DNA from: an uncultured Clostridiaceae bacterium
Lineage (GTDB): Bacteria > Bacillota > Clostridia > Clostridiales > Oxobacteraceae
DNA: 6,495 nt
Assembly: GCA_937900065.1 (NCBI GenBank)
Contig: CALCDS010000096.1
Location: 1-6,495, forward strand
Reading direction: 5' to 3'
A program made the position numbers and the translations under genes. The notes beneath the pieces are model-generated. The model searched no databases. It saw only the letters and a program-made list of their open reading frames with translations, and was not told where the DNA came from. Shown one piece after another: positions 1 to 5,701 of this stretch; the stretch's first letter is position 1; each line of letters starts with the position of its first letter.

Positions 1-249
1 AGTTGCAAGAGGATTTAAAATAAGTACTGAAGACAACGTTATCGTAAACCCGGTGCTTATGCTTAAATTGTTGTAATGAACCTGAAGCGATTCAGATATG
101 ATCGACAATATCGCAAAGAATATTATGTCCGGCAGATCGATTTTTAAATCAATAGTATATTTATTAAAAGCAAACAATACAAACACGAAAGCCGTAATAT
201 ATATAAAGATCAAATATATCTTTGTTTTTGTATTCAAGTCTTTAAACAT
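1..249 (-). CDS. N-terminal fragment of a polytopic membrane protein, probably a sensor; runs off the left edge
   Basis: Reading the minus strand from the ATG at 249 gives 83 codons without a stop, up to the window edge, so the gene is incomplete and its C-terminal part is unseen. GAGGTG at 260-255 lies 5 bases before the ATG. The peptide begins MFKDLNTKTK and has three hydrophobic stretches, at about residues 11-28, 40-52 and 64-82, the last containing STGFTITLSSVLILNP. This pattern (short charged start, a first helix, then a conserved ISES segment and a glycine/serine-rich helix) resembles the multi-helix membrane module found in front of GAF, GGDEF or HD-GYP output domains in clostridial signalling proteins. 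That is an inference from general appearance; no output domain is visible. It is preceded by the peptide gene at 292-369 and by a U-tract that abuts its ribosome binding site. The opposite strand has an open frame here, which I take as a shadow. Confidence 0.75.
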   Translation of the reverse strand, partial: MFKDLNTKTKIYLIFIYITAFVFVLFAFNKYTIDLKIDLPDIIFFAILSIISESLQVHYNNLSISTGFTITLSSVLILNPLAT

Positions 250-254
250 CGTTT

Positions 255-260
255 CACCTC
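255..260 (-). promoter_or_regulatory. Ribosome binding site that fixes the start of the membrane protein
   Basis: GAGGTG on the minus strand, 5 bases upstream of the ATG at 249. It follows immediately after a run of nine U in the RNA (269-261), so any terminator or stem ending in that U-run would sit directly beside the ribosome binding site. Confidence 0.7.
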
Positions 261-291
261 AAAAAAAAAGGCCGACTATTGAAAAATTATA

Positions 292-369
292 TTAACACCA
301 AGTAAAATGTGATCCGCCAGCTATTACCAATGCCAACAGTGCCAGCAATACTTTAACTATCTTCTTCAT
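292..369 (-). CDS. 25-residue hydrophobic peptide of unknown function
   Basis: ATG at 369, stop TAA at 294-292. The peptide has an MKKIVK charged start, a hydrophobic core of Leu, Ala, Val and Ile at residues 7-17, then AGG and a short polar/aromatic tail ending SHFTWC. AAGGAGG at 383-377 lies 7 bases before the ATG, a perfect ribosome binding site that strongly suggests translation. It is too short for normal gene callers. The form (Lys-rich start, one membrane helix, short tail after Gly-Gly) fits several kinds of tiny protein: a secreted signal peptide precursor of the SHP or AgrD sort, a type I toxin, a small membrane protein, or a leader peptide for the gene at 249. It lacks the acidic tail after the active segment typical of AgrD, and no AgrB-like or Rgg-like partner is visible. 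It sits inside the 265-472 inverted repeat and just downstream of tandem repeats. Confidence 0.6.
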   Translation of the reverse strand: MKKIVKVLLALLALVIAGGSHFTWC

Positions 370-376
370 GATATAG

Positions 377-383
377 CCTCCTT
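377..383 (-). promoter_or_regulatory. Ideal ribosome binding site of the 25-residue peptide
   Basis: AAGGAGG on the minus strand, 7 bases before the ATG at 369. It is the strongest ribosome binding site in the window and the main reason for calling so short a gene. Confidence 0.7.
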
Positions 384-384
384 A

Positions 385-437
385 TTTTAAAGGCTCTGCA
401 TGCTCCGCTAATTTTACAGGCTATACCGCTCCGCTAA
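385..437 (-). repeat. Two tandem imperfect 26-27 bp repeats upstream of the peptide gene
   Basis: Seen on the plus strand, units at 385-411 and 412-437 each read TTTTA(A/C)AGGCT, then 5-6 variable bases, then GCTCCGCTAA. The last 10 bases are identical (402-411 and 428-437), 26 bases apart. The GC-rich motif stands out from the AT-rich surroundings. The units lie just upstream of the peptide's ribosome binding site, so they are either in its 5' leader or in its promoter. They are in the same orientation and cannot pair with each other. They look like a pair of protein-binding sites or a duplicated RNA element. Confidence 0.6.
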
Positions 438-470
438 AGTTAAAACTAATTAATATAATAATCGGCCTTT

Positions 471-1088
471 TTAAAACTTTATTCCTCTTATCTTTCTGTT
501 TACAGCATCAAGAGCAGCTCTAGCTATTGCTTCATTCAAATCATTTTTTACTACAGCCGCACCTGCAAGCAATTCTTCAGAATTTTTGAGTTTGAATGTC
601 ACCATTACCGTTACAACCTTATAATCATTGATGAGGTTTATCACTACATCATTCGTATACATTACATATGCCTGTCCAATAACTTGTTCAAGAGCTTTAA
701 GTGTCGCCTCTGAAACAAGCCTGTTTATATTTGGAACAGTGTTGACTCCTATTTGCCTTGAAATATATTCCCTGCCATCGAATAAAAGCTTTGCTTCCAC
801 TTCGGCAACGCTGCCGTTGGATGTGAGGGAAACCCCTGCGAATTTTATCCTTGATATGAATTTGCTTTCAGTATCTTTCAACTGCACTATGCTTATTATC
901 TTGCGGTCTATCTTTATGCCGAACTGGGCCATTATTGCGGATTCTACATCCCTCGATATATGTTTAGGAGACCTTGCACTGTCACTCACCACGTGTATTT
1001 CCACCATTTCATCGCCATTGCCTACGATCTTGCATGACTCAATGCCTTCTATGCCATTTAAGAATTCCTGTATACTGGAAATATCCAT
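471..1088 (-). CDS. Conserved-looking cytoplasmic protein of unknown function, 205 residues
   Basis: I do not recognise a named family. The protein begins MDISSIQEFL, has no signal peptide or membrane helix, and looks like two alpha/beta parts. Residues 1-75 contain a segment VEIHVVSDSARSPKHISRD and then a helix and the strand-like stretch FGIKIDRKIISIVQL. Residues 80-205 alternate strands and helices and end in an Ala-rich helix (IARAALDAVNRKI). The dense pattern of charged and hydrophobic residues suggests a real, conserved protein. The frame is open for 14 more codons to an ATG at 1130, but that ATG lies between the -35 and -10 boxes of a strong promoter. The ATG at 1088 has AGAGGT 6 bases upstream and is the better start. 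The gene has its own promoter after selB, so it need not belong to selenium metabolism. Its stop codon overlaps the right arm of the 265-472 inverted repeat. Confidence 0.85.
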   Translation of the reverse strand: MDISSIQEFLNGIEGIESCKIVGNGDEMVEIHVVSDSARSPKHISRDVESAIMAQFGIKIDRKIISIVQLKDTESKFISRIKFAGVSLTSNGSVAEVEAKLLFDGREYISRQIGVNTVPNINRLVSEATLKALEQVIGQAYVMYTNDVVINLINDYKVVTVMVTFKLKNSEELLAGAAVVKNDLNEAIARAALDAVNRKIRGIKF

Positions 1089-1103
1089 AATATACCTCTT
1101 CTC

Positions 1104-1121
1104 AATGATATTAATAACATT
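1104..1121. promoter_or_regulatory. Operator-like dyad over the promoter start site of the 205-residue gene
   Basis: On the minus strand the sequence AATGTTATTAATATCATT is an 18-bp dyad in which eight of nine base pairs match between the halves. It overlaps the downstream edge of the -10 box at 1119-1124 and the expected transcription start, where a repressor would be well placed. It is AT-rich, so chance is possible. Confidence 0.35.
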
Positions 1122-1147
1122 ATAAGCCATTTATCGATGTCTATCAA
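1119..1147 (-). promoter_or_regulatory. Near-consensus sigma-A-type promoter for the 205-residue gene
   Basis: On the minus strand: -35 TTGATA (1147-1142), a 17-base spacer, and -10 TATAAT (1124-1119). This matches consensus at 11 of 12 positions. Expected transcription start is near 1112, giving a leader of about 24 bases before the ATG at 1088. It separates this gene from the selenium genes, although no clear terminator follows selB. Confidence 0.75.
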
Positions 1148-1195
1148 TAATTAGATTTATAGAAAACATTATCCAGTCATGGTCAATTGATATGC

Positions 1196-3109
1196 TCATG
1201 AAAATAGTATCCTTTTATCACCCACTCTTTTGGTCAGCTTTATCCTGTCAAAATACTCAAGCAGAGCCACTGCAGTTTTCCTGTTTACAGACAGCATATC
1301 CCTGTATTTTGCAGCCGTTACTTCACCTGAAGCATTTAGATATTCCTTGAGTATTTTTGCCCTGCATTCGCACGAGTTCCTCGATATTATATATTCTTCA
1401 TTTACTTTTATAAGTTCTCCACTGTCGATAAGAAAATCAAGAACTTCCTTTGCGATATCAAAGTTTTCACCAATCGACGACAAAGCTTCATCAGGTTTTG
1501 GAGTATCGATTGACTCAGGCCCGTATATGGCCATTATTTTTTGCTTTATTTCCTCTTGGCGCTGGTTTAACGACGGTTTAAAACTGATAAGCGATACATA
1601 TTTTCCTTCCGCCTTAATTGCCTTTTTTTGTTCCATAGAATCAATCAGGCTGTCAAAAAGTTTTTGCTTAACTTTGCCTTCAAACATGCGGCTTTTCAGT
1701 TCCTCCTTTGATACTCCATACCTCAAAGGATTTTTCTTGTGAAAATCATTCAGATACTTTATAAGATTTTTCTCAAAAGATTTTATATAATCAGCATGGC
1801 AGTAACTTGCTCCCTCGGCCGTATCAAAACATACCGCAATCTTTTTTGACACCAGTTTATCTAAAACAGATTTGACTTCAGAATCATTTCTTCCGGAAAG
1901 TTTTGAGAGCATGCCAATGTTAGGAAAAATAGAACTGTTCTTTAAGAGCATCTGCTCTATTATCTCTGCAAGGTCACCTTTTTCCATTGTCAAAAGTTCA
2001 TCTATTACATTTGCATCAAATCTCTTGTGTTTCTTTGGATTCGGATCGATTATAGTGCCTCCCCCTATGGTTATCATCGGGGAATAGGATCTTATTATAT
2101 ATTTGTCGCCCCTGATTGCACAAATAGGGCTTTCAAGCCTTATCTGTGCCAGGCACTCGCCTCCCTTTCCAACACTTTCTTTATCCAGAAGAATCATGCG
2201 GCCGAAAAGCTCACAGGTCCCGTGATATACTCTGACCCTGTCCCTGTTTTTAAGAGGTCTTAAGGCATCCTTTAGGTATTTCACCCTGCAGTCTATCATC
2301 ATAGAAGGTTCTATGCAGCCAGGGTAGGCTACTATATCCCCTCTTTTTATTTCATCCACACTTATGTTTGACAGATTCATTGCTACCCTCTGGCCTGCAA
2401 ATGCAGACTTGACCGTACTTTCATGGACCTGTATATCCCTGATTTTTGACATCTTTCCCGACGGATATATCTCGACCTTATCGCCCTCATGCACTGTTCC
2501 GCTAATCAATGTCCCGGTGATCACGGTTCCAAAACCGCTTACGGTAAACACTCTGTCCACAGGCAATCTAAAAAAACTGTCCGCATCTTTTTCAGTGACT
2601 TCATCAGCAATTTTTTCTATGCTTTTGACCAGATCATCCAAGCCTTCCCTGGTCACAGAGGATACAGGTATTATATCAGCGTTTTCAAGAAATGTGCCTT
2701 TCATATAATCTTTTATATCTTCTATAACGGCATCCAGCCATTCATCTTCAACCATATCCTTTTTAGTCACAACTATGATTCCCTTTTTTACTTCGAGAAG
2801 GGACAATATGTCAAGATGCTCCCTGGTTTGGGGCATTATGCCCTCGTCGGCGGCAATAACCAGTAATACCATGTCTATGCCGCTCACTCCTGCCAGCATG
2901 TTTTTTATGAATTTTTCATGCCCGGGGACATCCACGATTCCAGCCCTTTTGCCTGACGGAAGATCAAAATACGTAAATCCAAGGTTTATGGAAATACCCC
3001 TCTCCTTCTCTTCCCTTAAAGTATCGGTATCCCTGCCTGTCAAAGCTTTTATCAATGTGGTCTTCCCATGATCTATATGTCCTGCCGTGCCTATTATTAT
3101 ATGCTTCAT
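1196..3109 (-). CDS. selB: Selenocysteine-specific translation elongation factor SelB
   Basis: SelB is the specialised EF-Tu relative that binds GTP, Sec-tRNA(Sec) and the SECIS hairpin of the mRNA, and brings selenocysteine to an in-frame UGA on the ribosome. The 637 residues are a normal length. The GTPase domain shows the P-loop GHIDHGKT (10-17), the ERGIS switch region (36-40), DVPGH (60-64), and TKKD (115-118) in place of the usual NKxD. The EF-Tu-like second domain contains RVFTVSGFGTVITGT (186-200). The last 250 or so residues form the winged-helix region that binds SECIS; the final one includes VNRKTAVALLEYFDRI. The start ATG at 3109 has GGAGG 6 bases upstream and overlaps the selA stop as ATGA, which indicates translational coupling. 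TGA at 1198-1196 ends the gene. No obvious terminator follows. Confidence 0.97.
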   Translation of the reverse strand: MKHIIIGTAGHIDHGKTTLIKALTGRDTDTLREEKERGISINLGFTYFDLPSGKRAGIVDVPGHEKFIKNMLAGVSGIDMVLLVIAADEGIMPQTREHLDILSLLEVKKGIIVVTKKDMVEDEWLDAVIEDIKDYMKGTFLENADIIPVSSVTREGLDDLVKSIEKIADEVTEKDADSFFRLPVDRVFTVSGFGTVITGTLISGTVHEGDKVEIYPSGKMSKIRDIQVHESTVKSAFAGQRVAMNLSNISVDEIKRGDIVAYPGCIEPSMMIDCRVKYLKDALRPLKNRDRVRVYHGTCELFGRMILLDKESVGKGGECLAQIRLESPICAIRGDKYIIRSYSPMITIGGGTIIDPNPKKHKRFDANVIDELLTMEKGDLAEIIEQMLLKNSSIFPNIGMLSKLSGRNDSEVKSVLDKLVSKKIAVCFDTAEGASYCHADYIKSFEKNLIKYLNDFHKKNPLRYGVSKEELKSRMFEGKVKQKLFDSLIDSMEQKKAIKAEGKYVSLISFKPSLNQRQEEIKQKIMAIYGPESIDTPKPDEALSSIGENFDIAKEVLDFLIDSGELIKVNEEYIISRNSCECRAKILKEYLNASGEVTAAKYRDMLSVNRKTAVALLEYFDRIKLTKRVGDKRILFS

Positions 3110-4524
3110 GATATTCCTCCAGACAGCCCGTTTCTGACCGCATCGCCGATTATGTCATACTGATCCTCATTTACAGTCCTCACATCTAAAAGCACCCCAT
3201 CATCTTTGACCCTTGCAATAACAGGAACGATATTATGCCTTAAATTCTCTTCAAGCCTGTTTGCTGAAATATATTCGGGTTTTACACAAACCGCATATGT
3301 GGGCAGGTTTTCAAGAGGCATTGCTCCTCCGCCTATCTGCGAAAATTCCTTGATCAAACATACTTCAGCTTTATCCTTTGCGCATGATTTTACTTTTTCT
3401 AAAAGTATCATTGCCCTTTTCTTTATATGCTCCTCAGTTTCAGTTATCATCCTCAAAGTCGGAATGCTTGATACGGCATCTTTCTCGTCAATGTATTTTT
3501 TGAGTGTGGCTTCAAGTGCGGCAATAGTCATCTTATCCACCCTGACTGCTCTTGTCAGAGGATTTTTCTTCATCATGTCTATGTACTTGGCTTTGCCTGC
3601 AATGATCCCAGCTTGAGGGCCTCCAAGCATCTTATCGCCGCTGAATGTAAGTATATCGATCCCTGATGAGATTGCATCCTGCACACTAGGTTCATATGCC
3701 ACATTGTATTTTGAAAAGTCGATAAAGTTTCCGCTTCCGATATCTTCAATAACAGGCACATTATATTTTCTGCCGATATCAACCAATTCTCTTTGGCCTA
3801 CAGATTCAGTAAAACCAAGTATCCTGTAGTTGCTCGTATGGACCTTTAACAAGGCTCCGGTATTTTCGCCTATGGCGTTTTCATAATCATATGGATGAGT
3901 GCGGTTGGTCGTTCCAACTTCCACAAGTTTAGCCCCGCTCTGCTCCATCACTTCCGGCACCCTGAAAGCTCCTCCTATTTCAACAAGTTCGCCCCTGGAG
4001 ACCACAGCCTCTTTGCCCTTGCATAATGTACTTAAAGCAAGCAGTACGGCTGCAGCATTGTTGTTCACAACAATGGCGGATTCGGCGCCGGTTATTTCTT
4101 TTAAAATATATTCGATATGGCTGTATCTTGAGCCTCTTTTCCCATTTTCAAGATCGTATTCAAGATTGCTGTAGTTAGCCGCCACATTTTTGACGGCCTC
4201 GATAGCTTCACGGCACAGCACCGATCTTCCAAGGTTCGTATGTATTATGACTCCTGTACAGTTGACGACACTTTTCAAATGAGGCCTTGCGCTTTCAGCC
4301 GCTTGTATTATTATCCCGTCGATGAGCTTATCGAAATCGATGATATAACCCTGAATCATATCATCAGGAGTTTTGAGTATATCCTCCCTTAAAACATTCA
4401 AATTTTTACGTATGGATTCGATTATCAAAGCTCTGTTTATATTTCCCTCAATAGCTTTTATATGCTCGTTGTTCAAAATATCATCAACTTTAGGCAGGCT
4501 TCTCAATAAACTATTCCTATCCAT
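3106..4524 (-). CDS. selA: L-seryl-tRNA(Sec) selenium transferase (selenocysteine synthase)
   Basis: SelA is a PLP-dependent enzyme that converts Ser-tRNA(Sec) to Sec-tRNA(Sec) using the selenophosphate made by SelD; bacterial SelA forms a large ring-shaped oligomer in the cytoplasm. The 472-residue length is typical. The N-terminal part (1-75) is the tRNA-binding region, starting with the family signature LLRSLPKVDDIL. The core has NCTGVIIHTNLGR (88-100), the segment around VVNNNAAAVLLAL (152-164), and SGDKMLGGPQAG (295-306) with the PLP lysine at K298. No key residue is missing. A GGAGG at 4538-4534 lies about 9-10 bases before the ATG at 4524. The gap to selD is 68 bases and holds a stem-loop with a U-tract. 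The stop overlaps the selB start by 4 bases. Confidence 0.97.
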   Translation of the reverse strand: MDRNSLLRSLPKVDDILNNEHIKAIEGNINRALIIESIRKNLNVLREDILKTPDDMIQGYIIDFDKLIDGIIIQAAESARPHLKSVVNCTGVIIHTNLGRSVLCREAIEAVKNVAANYSNLEYDLENGKRGSRYSHIEYILKEITGAESAIVVNNNAAAVLLALSTLCKGKEAVVSRGELVEIGGAFRVPEVMEQSGAKLVEVGTTNRTHPYDYENAIGENTGALLKVHTSNYRILGFTESVGQRELVDIGRKYNVPVIEDIGSGNFIDFSKYNVAYEPSVQDAISSGIDILTFSGDKMLGGPQAGIIAGKAKYIDMMKKNPLTRAVRVDKMTIAALEATLKKYIDEKDAVSSIPTLRMITETEEHIKKRAMILLEKVKSCAKDKAEVCLIKEFSQIGGGAMPLENLPTYAVCVKPEYISANRLEENLRHNIVPVIARVKDDGVLLDVRTVNEDQYDIIGDAVRNGLSGGIS

Positions 4525-4543
4525 TTTAAATCAGCCTCCAAAA

Positions 4544-4594
4544 AAGGGTTCAATTATATGGGACATATTCAGGCAGCCCCGGCATTGAACCCTT
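4544..4594 (-). terminator. Terminator-like stem-loop between selD and selA, possible attenuator
   Basis: In the minus-strand RNA, AAGGGUUCAAU (4594-4584) pairs perfectly over 11 bp with AUUGAACCCUU (4554-4544), followed by six U in all (4545-4540). The loop is 29 bases and contains a second small hairpin, AUAUG-UCC-CAUAU. The U-tract is followed directly by GGAGG, the selA ribosome binding site. The 5' arm overlaps the selD stop codon. Placement inside a tight operon suggests partial termination or control rather than the end of the transcript. Activity is inferred. Confidence 0.6.
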
Positions 4595-5627
4595 AATCCA
4601 CATAAATATAAAAATCCTTTTTTTCAGTTACTTCTCCTACCAGGCTGCACGGCGTTTTTATGGATTCCAGCTCTTTTAAAAGCATCAGCCCGTCTTTTTT
4701 GTCCACGGATAAAAGCAACCCGCCCGACGTTTGGGGATCACATAATATGTCCTGCAAATACTCTTCTACGCCTGAGCTGAACGCAACTTTGCCTTCCAAG
4801 TACTTTTTATTTCTATATGCTCCCGAAGGTATTACTCCCATCTTTGCAAATTCGGCGACTCCTTCAAGAACCCTCACATCTTTGCTGTGTATTTTCATCG
4901 ATACGCGGCTTCCGTGTGCCATTTCATAAAGGTGTCCCAAAAATCCGAACCCTGTAACATCGGTGCAGGAATTTACATCATATTTTCTAGCGATTTCCAT
5001 GGCATATTTATTGAGGTATGCCATATTCTCATAAACATCTTCCTGCATTTTCAAAGATGCTATATCGCCTTTGACAGCAGTATTCAATATTCCTGCGCCC
5101 AGAGGCTTTGTGAGTATAAGCACATCACCCGGTTTTGCATTTGCATTTGAAAGCACCTTATCGGGATGCACAATTCCTGTGACTGAAAGCCCATACTTGG
5201 GTTCATTATCATCGACCGAATGCCCTCCAATAATCATTGCTCCCGCTTCAGTCACCTTGTCTACGCCGCCGCGTATTATCTCTCCCAGCACTTCAACCGG
5301 CAGACAGGTTGGGAAGCATACGATATTCAATGCAAATAAAGGCTCACCGCCCATTGCGTATACATCGCTTAGGGAATTTGCCGCTGCGACTTGTCCAAAT
5401 CTATATGGATCATCTACAACAGGGGTAAAAAAGTCAAGGGTTTCAATTATTGCGGTATCATCATCTATTTTATAGACTGCCGCATCATCTGATGTATCCA
5501 CTCCGACCAATAACTTAGGGTCATTTATTTTGGGTATGTGGCACAGCACCTGTGCCAGGGCACTTGGCCCGATTTTTGCCGCTCAACCCGCACTCTTTGT
5601 CATCTGGGTCAGCCTTATATCTTTCAT
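4593..5627 (-). CDS. selD: Selenophosphate synthetase with selenocysteine at the active site (UGA at codon 15)
   Basis: SelD makes selenophosphate from selenide and ATP, the selenium donor for SelA. The complete frame starts at the ATG at 5627, with an AGGGGG ribosome binding site at 5640-5635, 7 bases upstream, and reads MKDIRLTQMTKSAG, then UGA (5585-5583), then AAKIGPSALAQ and on to TAA at 4595-4593. With UGA read as Sec the protein has 344 residues, a typical length. The UGA falls on the catalytic Cys/Sec of the family and K18 is the conserved active-site lysine. Metal/ATP-site motifs are visible: SDDAAVY (46-52), TLDFFTPVVDDP (63-74), NSLSDVYAMGG (84-94), GGHS (134-137), DVTGFGFLGH (223-232), and DPQTSGG near the C terminus. 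A caller that treats UGA as stop would begin at the GTG at 5549, losing residue 15 and K18. That form could not be active. Genes for the decoding enzymes lie directly downstream. Confidence 0.95.
5540..5568 (-). promoter_or_regulatory. Candidate bacterial SECIS element(s) just downstream of the selD UGA
   Basis: Two overlapping hairpins, which cannot form together, follow the UGA. Hairpin A is GCCA-AGUGCCC-UGGC (5568-5554): 18 bases from UGA to the loop, with G as the second loop base, close to the spacing and loop of the E. coli fdhF SECIS. Hairpin B is GGCACAG-GUG-CUGUGCC (5556-5540): a perfect 7-bp stem with a G first in the loop, 33 bases from the UGA. Both meet the published rules of thumb for bacterial SECIS (G among the first two loop bases, loop about 16-37 bases from UGA). 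A is better placed and B is more stable. The choice is an inference. Confidence 0.55.
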
Positions 5628-5662
5628 ATGTATGCCCCCTTTCCATCCCAGTTTCTGCTTAA

Positions 5663-5691
5663 ATTCTACATCAACCTTAACTTTGCCGCAA
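5663..5691 (-). promoter_or_regulatory. Weak candidate promoter for the sel operon
   Basis: Minus strand TTGCGG (5691-5686), 17-base spacer, TAGAAT (5668-5663). The -10 matches at five of six positions but the -35 only at three. It lies in the 74-base gap between comEA and selD. Read-through from comEA is an equally good explanation. Confidence 0.3.
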
Positions 5692-5701
5692 CATCATATT
5701 A

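Larger units (their letters stand above)
265..472 (-). repeat. Long-range inverted repeat enclosing the small peptide gene, ending in a U-tract
   Basis: On the minus-strand RNA the 5' arm AAAAAGGCCGAUUAUU (472-457) can pair with the 3' arm AAUAGUCGGCCUUUUU (280-265). All 16 positions pair, one of them G-U. A second match, UUAUAUUAA (458-450) with UUAAUAUAA (295-287), could extend the helix past a bulge, though it shares two bases with the first register. The 3' arm runs into nine U (269-261), which is terminator-like, but the enclosed segment is about 176 nucleotides, far larger than a normal terminator loop. The 5' arm overlaps the stop codon of the 205-residue gene and the inner left match overlaps the stop codon of the peptide gene. 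It could be a terminator with a structured loop, the closing stem of a structured RNA, or the ends of a small insertion. I cannot choose between these from the sequence. Confidence 0.6.

Noticed and set aside
2..76. Possible C-terminal end of a plus-strand gene entering from the left, ending TAA at 74-76
   Set aside because: The minus strand here encodes a convincing membrane protein N-terminus with a ribosome binding site. The plus-strand peptide is only 24 residues and not recognisable.
98..295. 65-residue plus-strand frame
   Set aside because: Antisense to the membrane protein gene, low-complexity Lys/Ile/Val composition, and no good ribosome binding site.
628..1125. 165-residue plus-strand frame
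   Set aside because: Antisense shadow of the 205-residue gene, which has the promoter and ribosome binding site.
1089..1130. 14-codon N-terminal extension of the 205-residue protein
   Set aside because: Its ATG lies between the -35 and -10 boxes of the strong promoter, and the ATG at 1088 has the ribosome binding site.
1089..1195. selC (tRNA-Sec) downstream of selB
   Set aside because: The gap is AT-rich, filled by a promoter, and has no tRNA-like stems or UCA anticodon arm.
3579..3782. 67-residue minus-strand frame inside selA
   Set aside because: Out-of-frame overlap within a clearly coding selA, with no ribosome binding site or recognisable content.
4544..4594. tRNA-like reading of the selD-selA gap (it contains GGGTTCAAT, like a T-arm)
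   Set aside because: No acceptor stem, anticodon arm or 90-base tRNA(Sec) fold can be drawn; the stem-loop with U-tract explains the sequence better.
5547..5549. GTG as start of selD
   Set aside because: It would remove the catalytic Sec and lysine. The frame continues upstream through UGA to an ATG with a ribosome binding site and family-matching residues.
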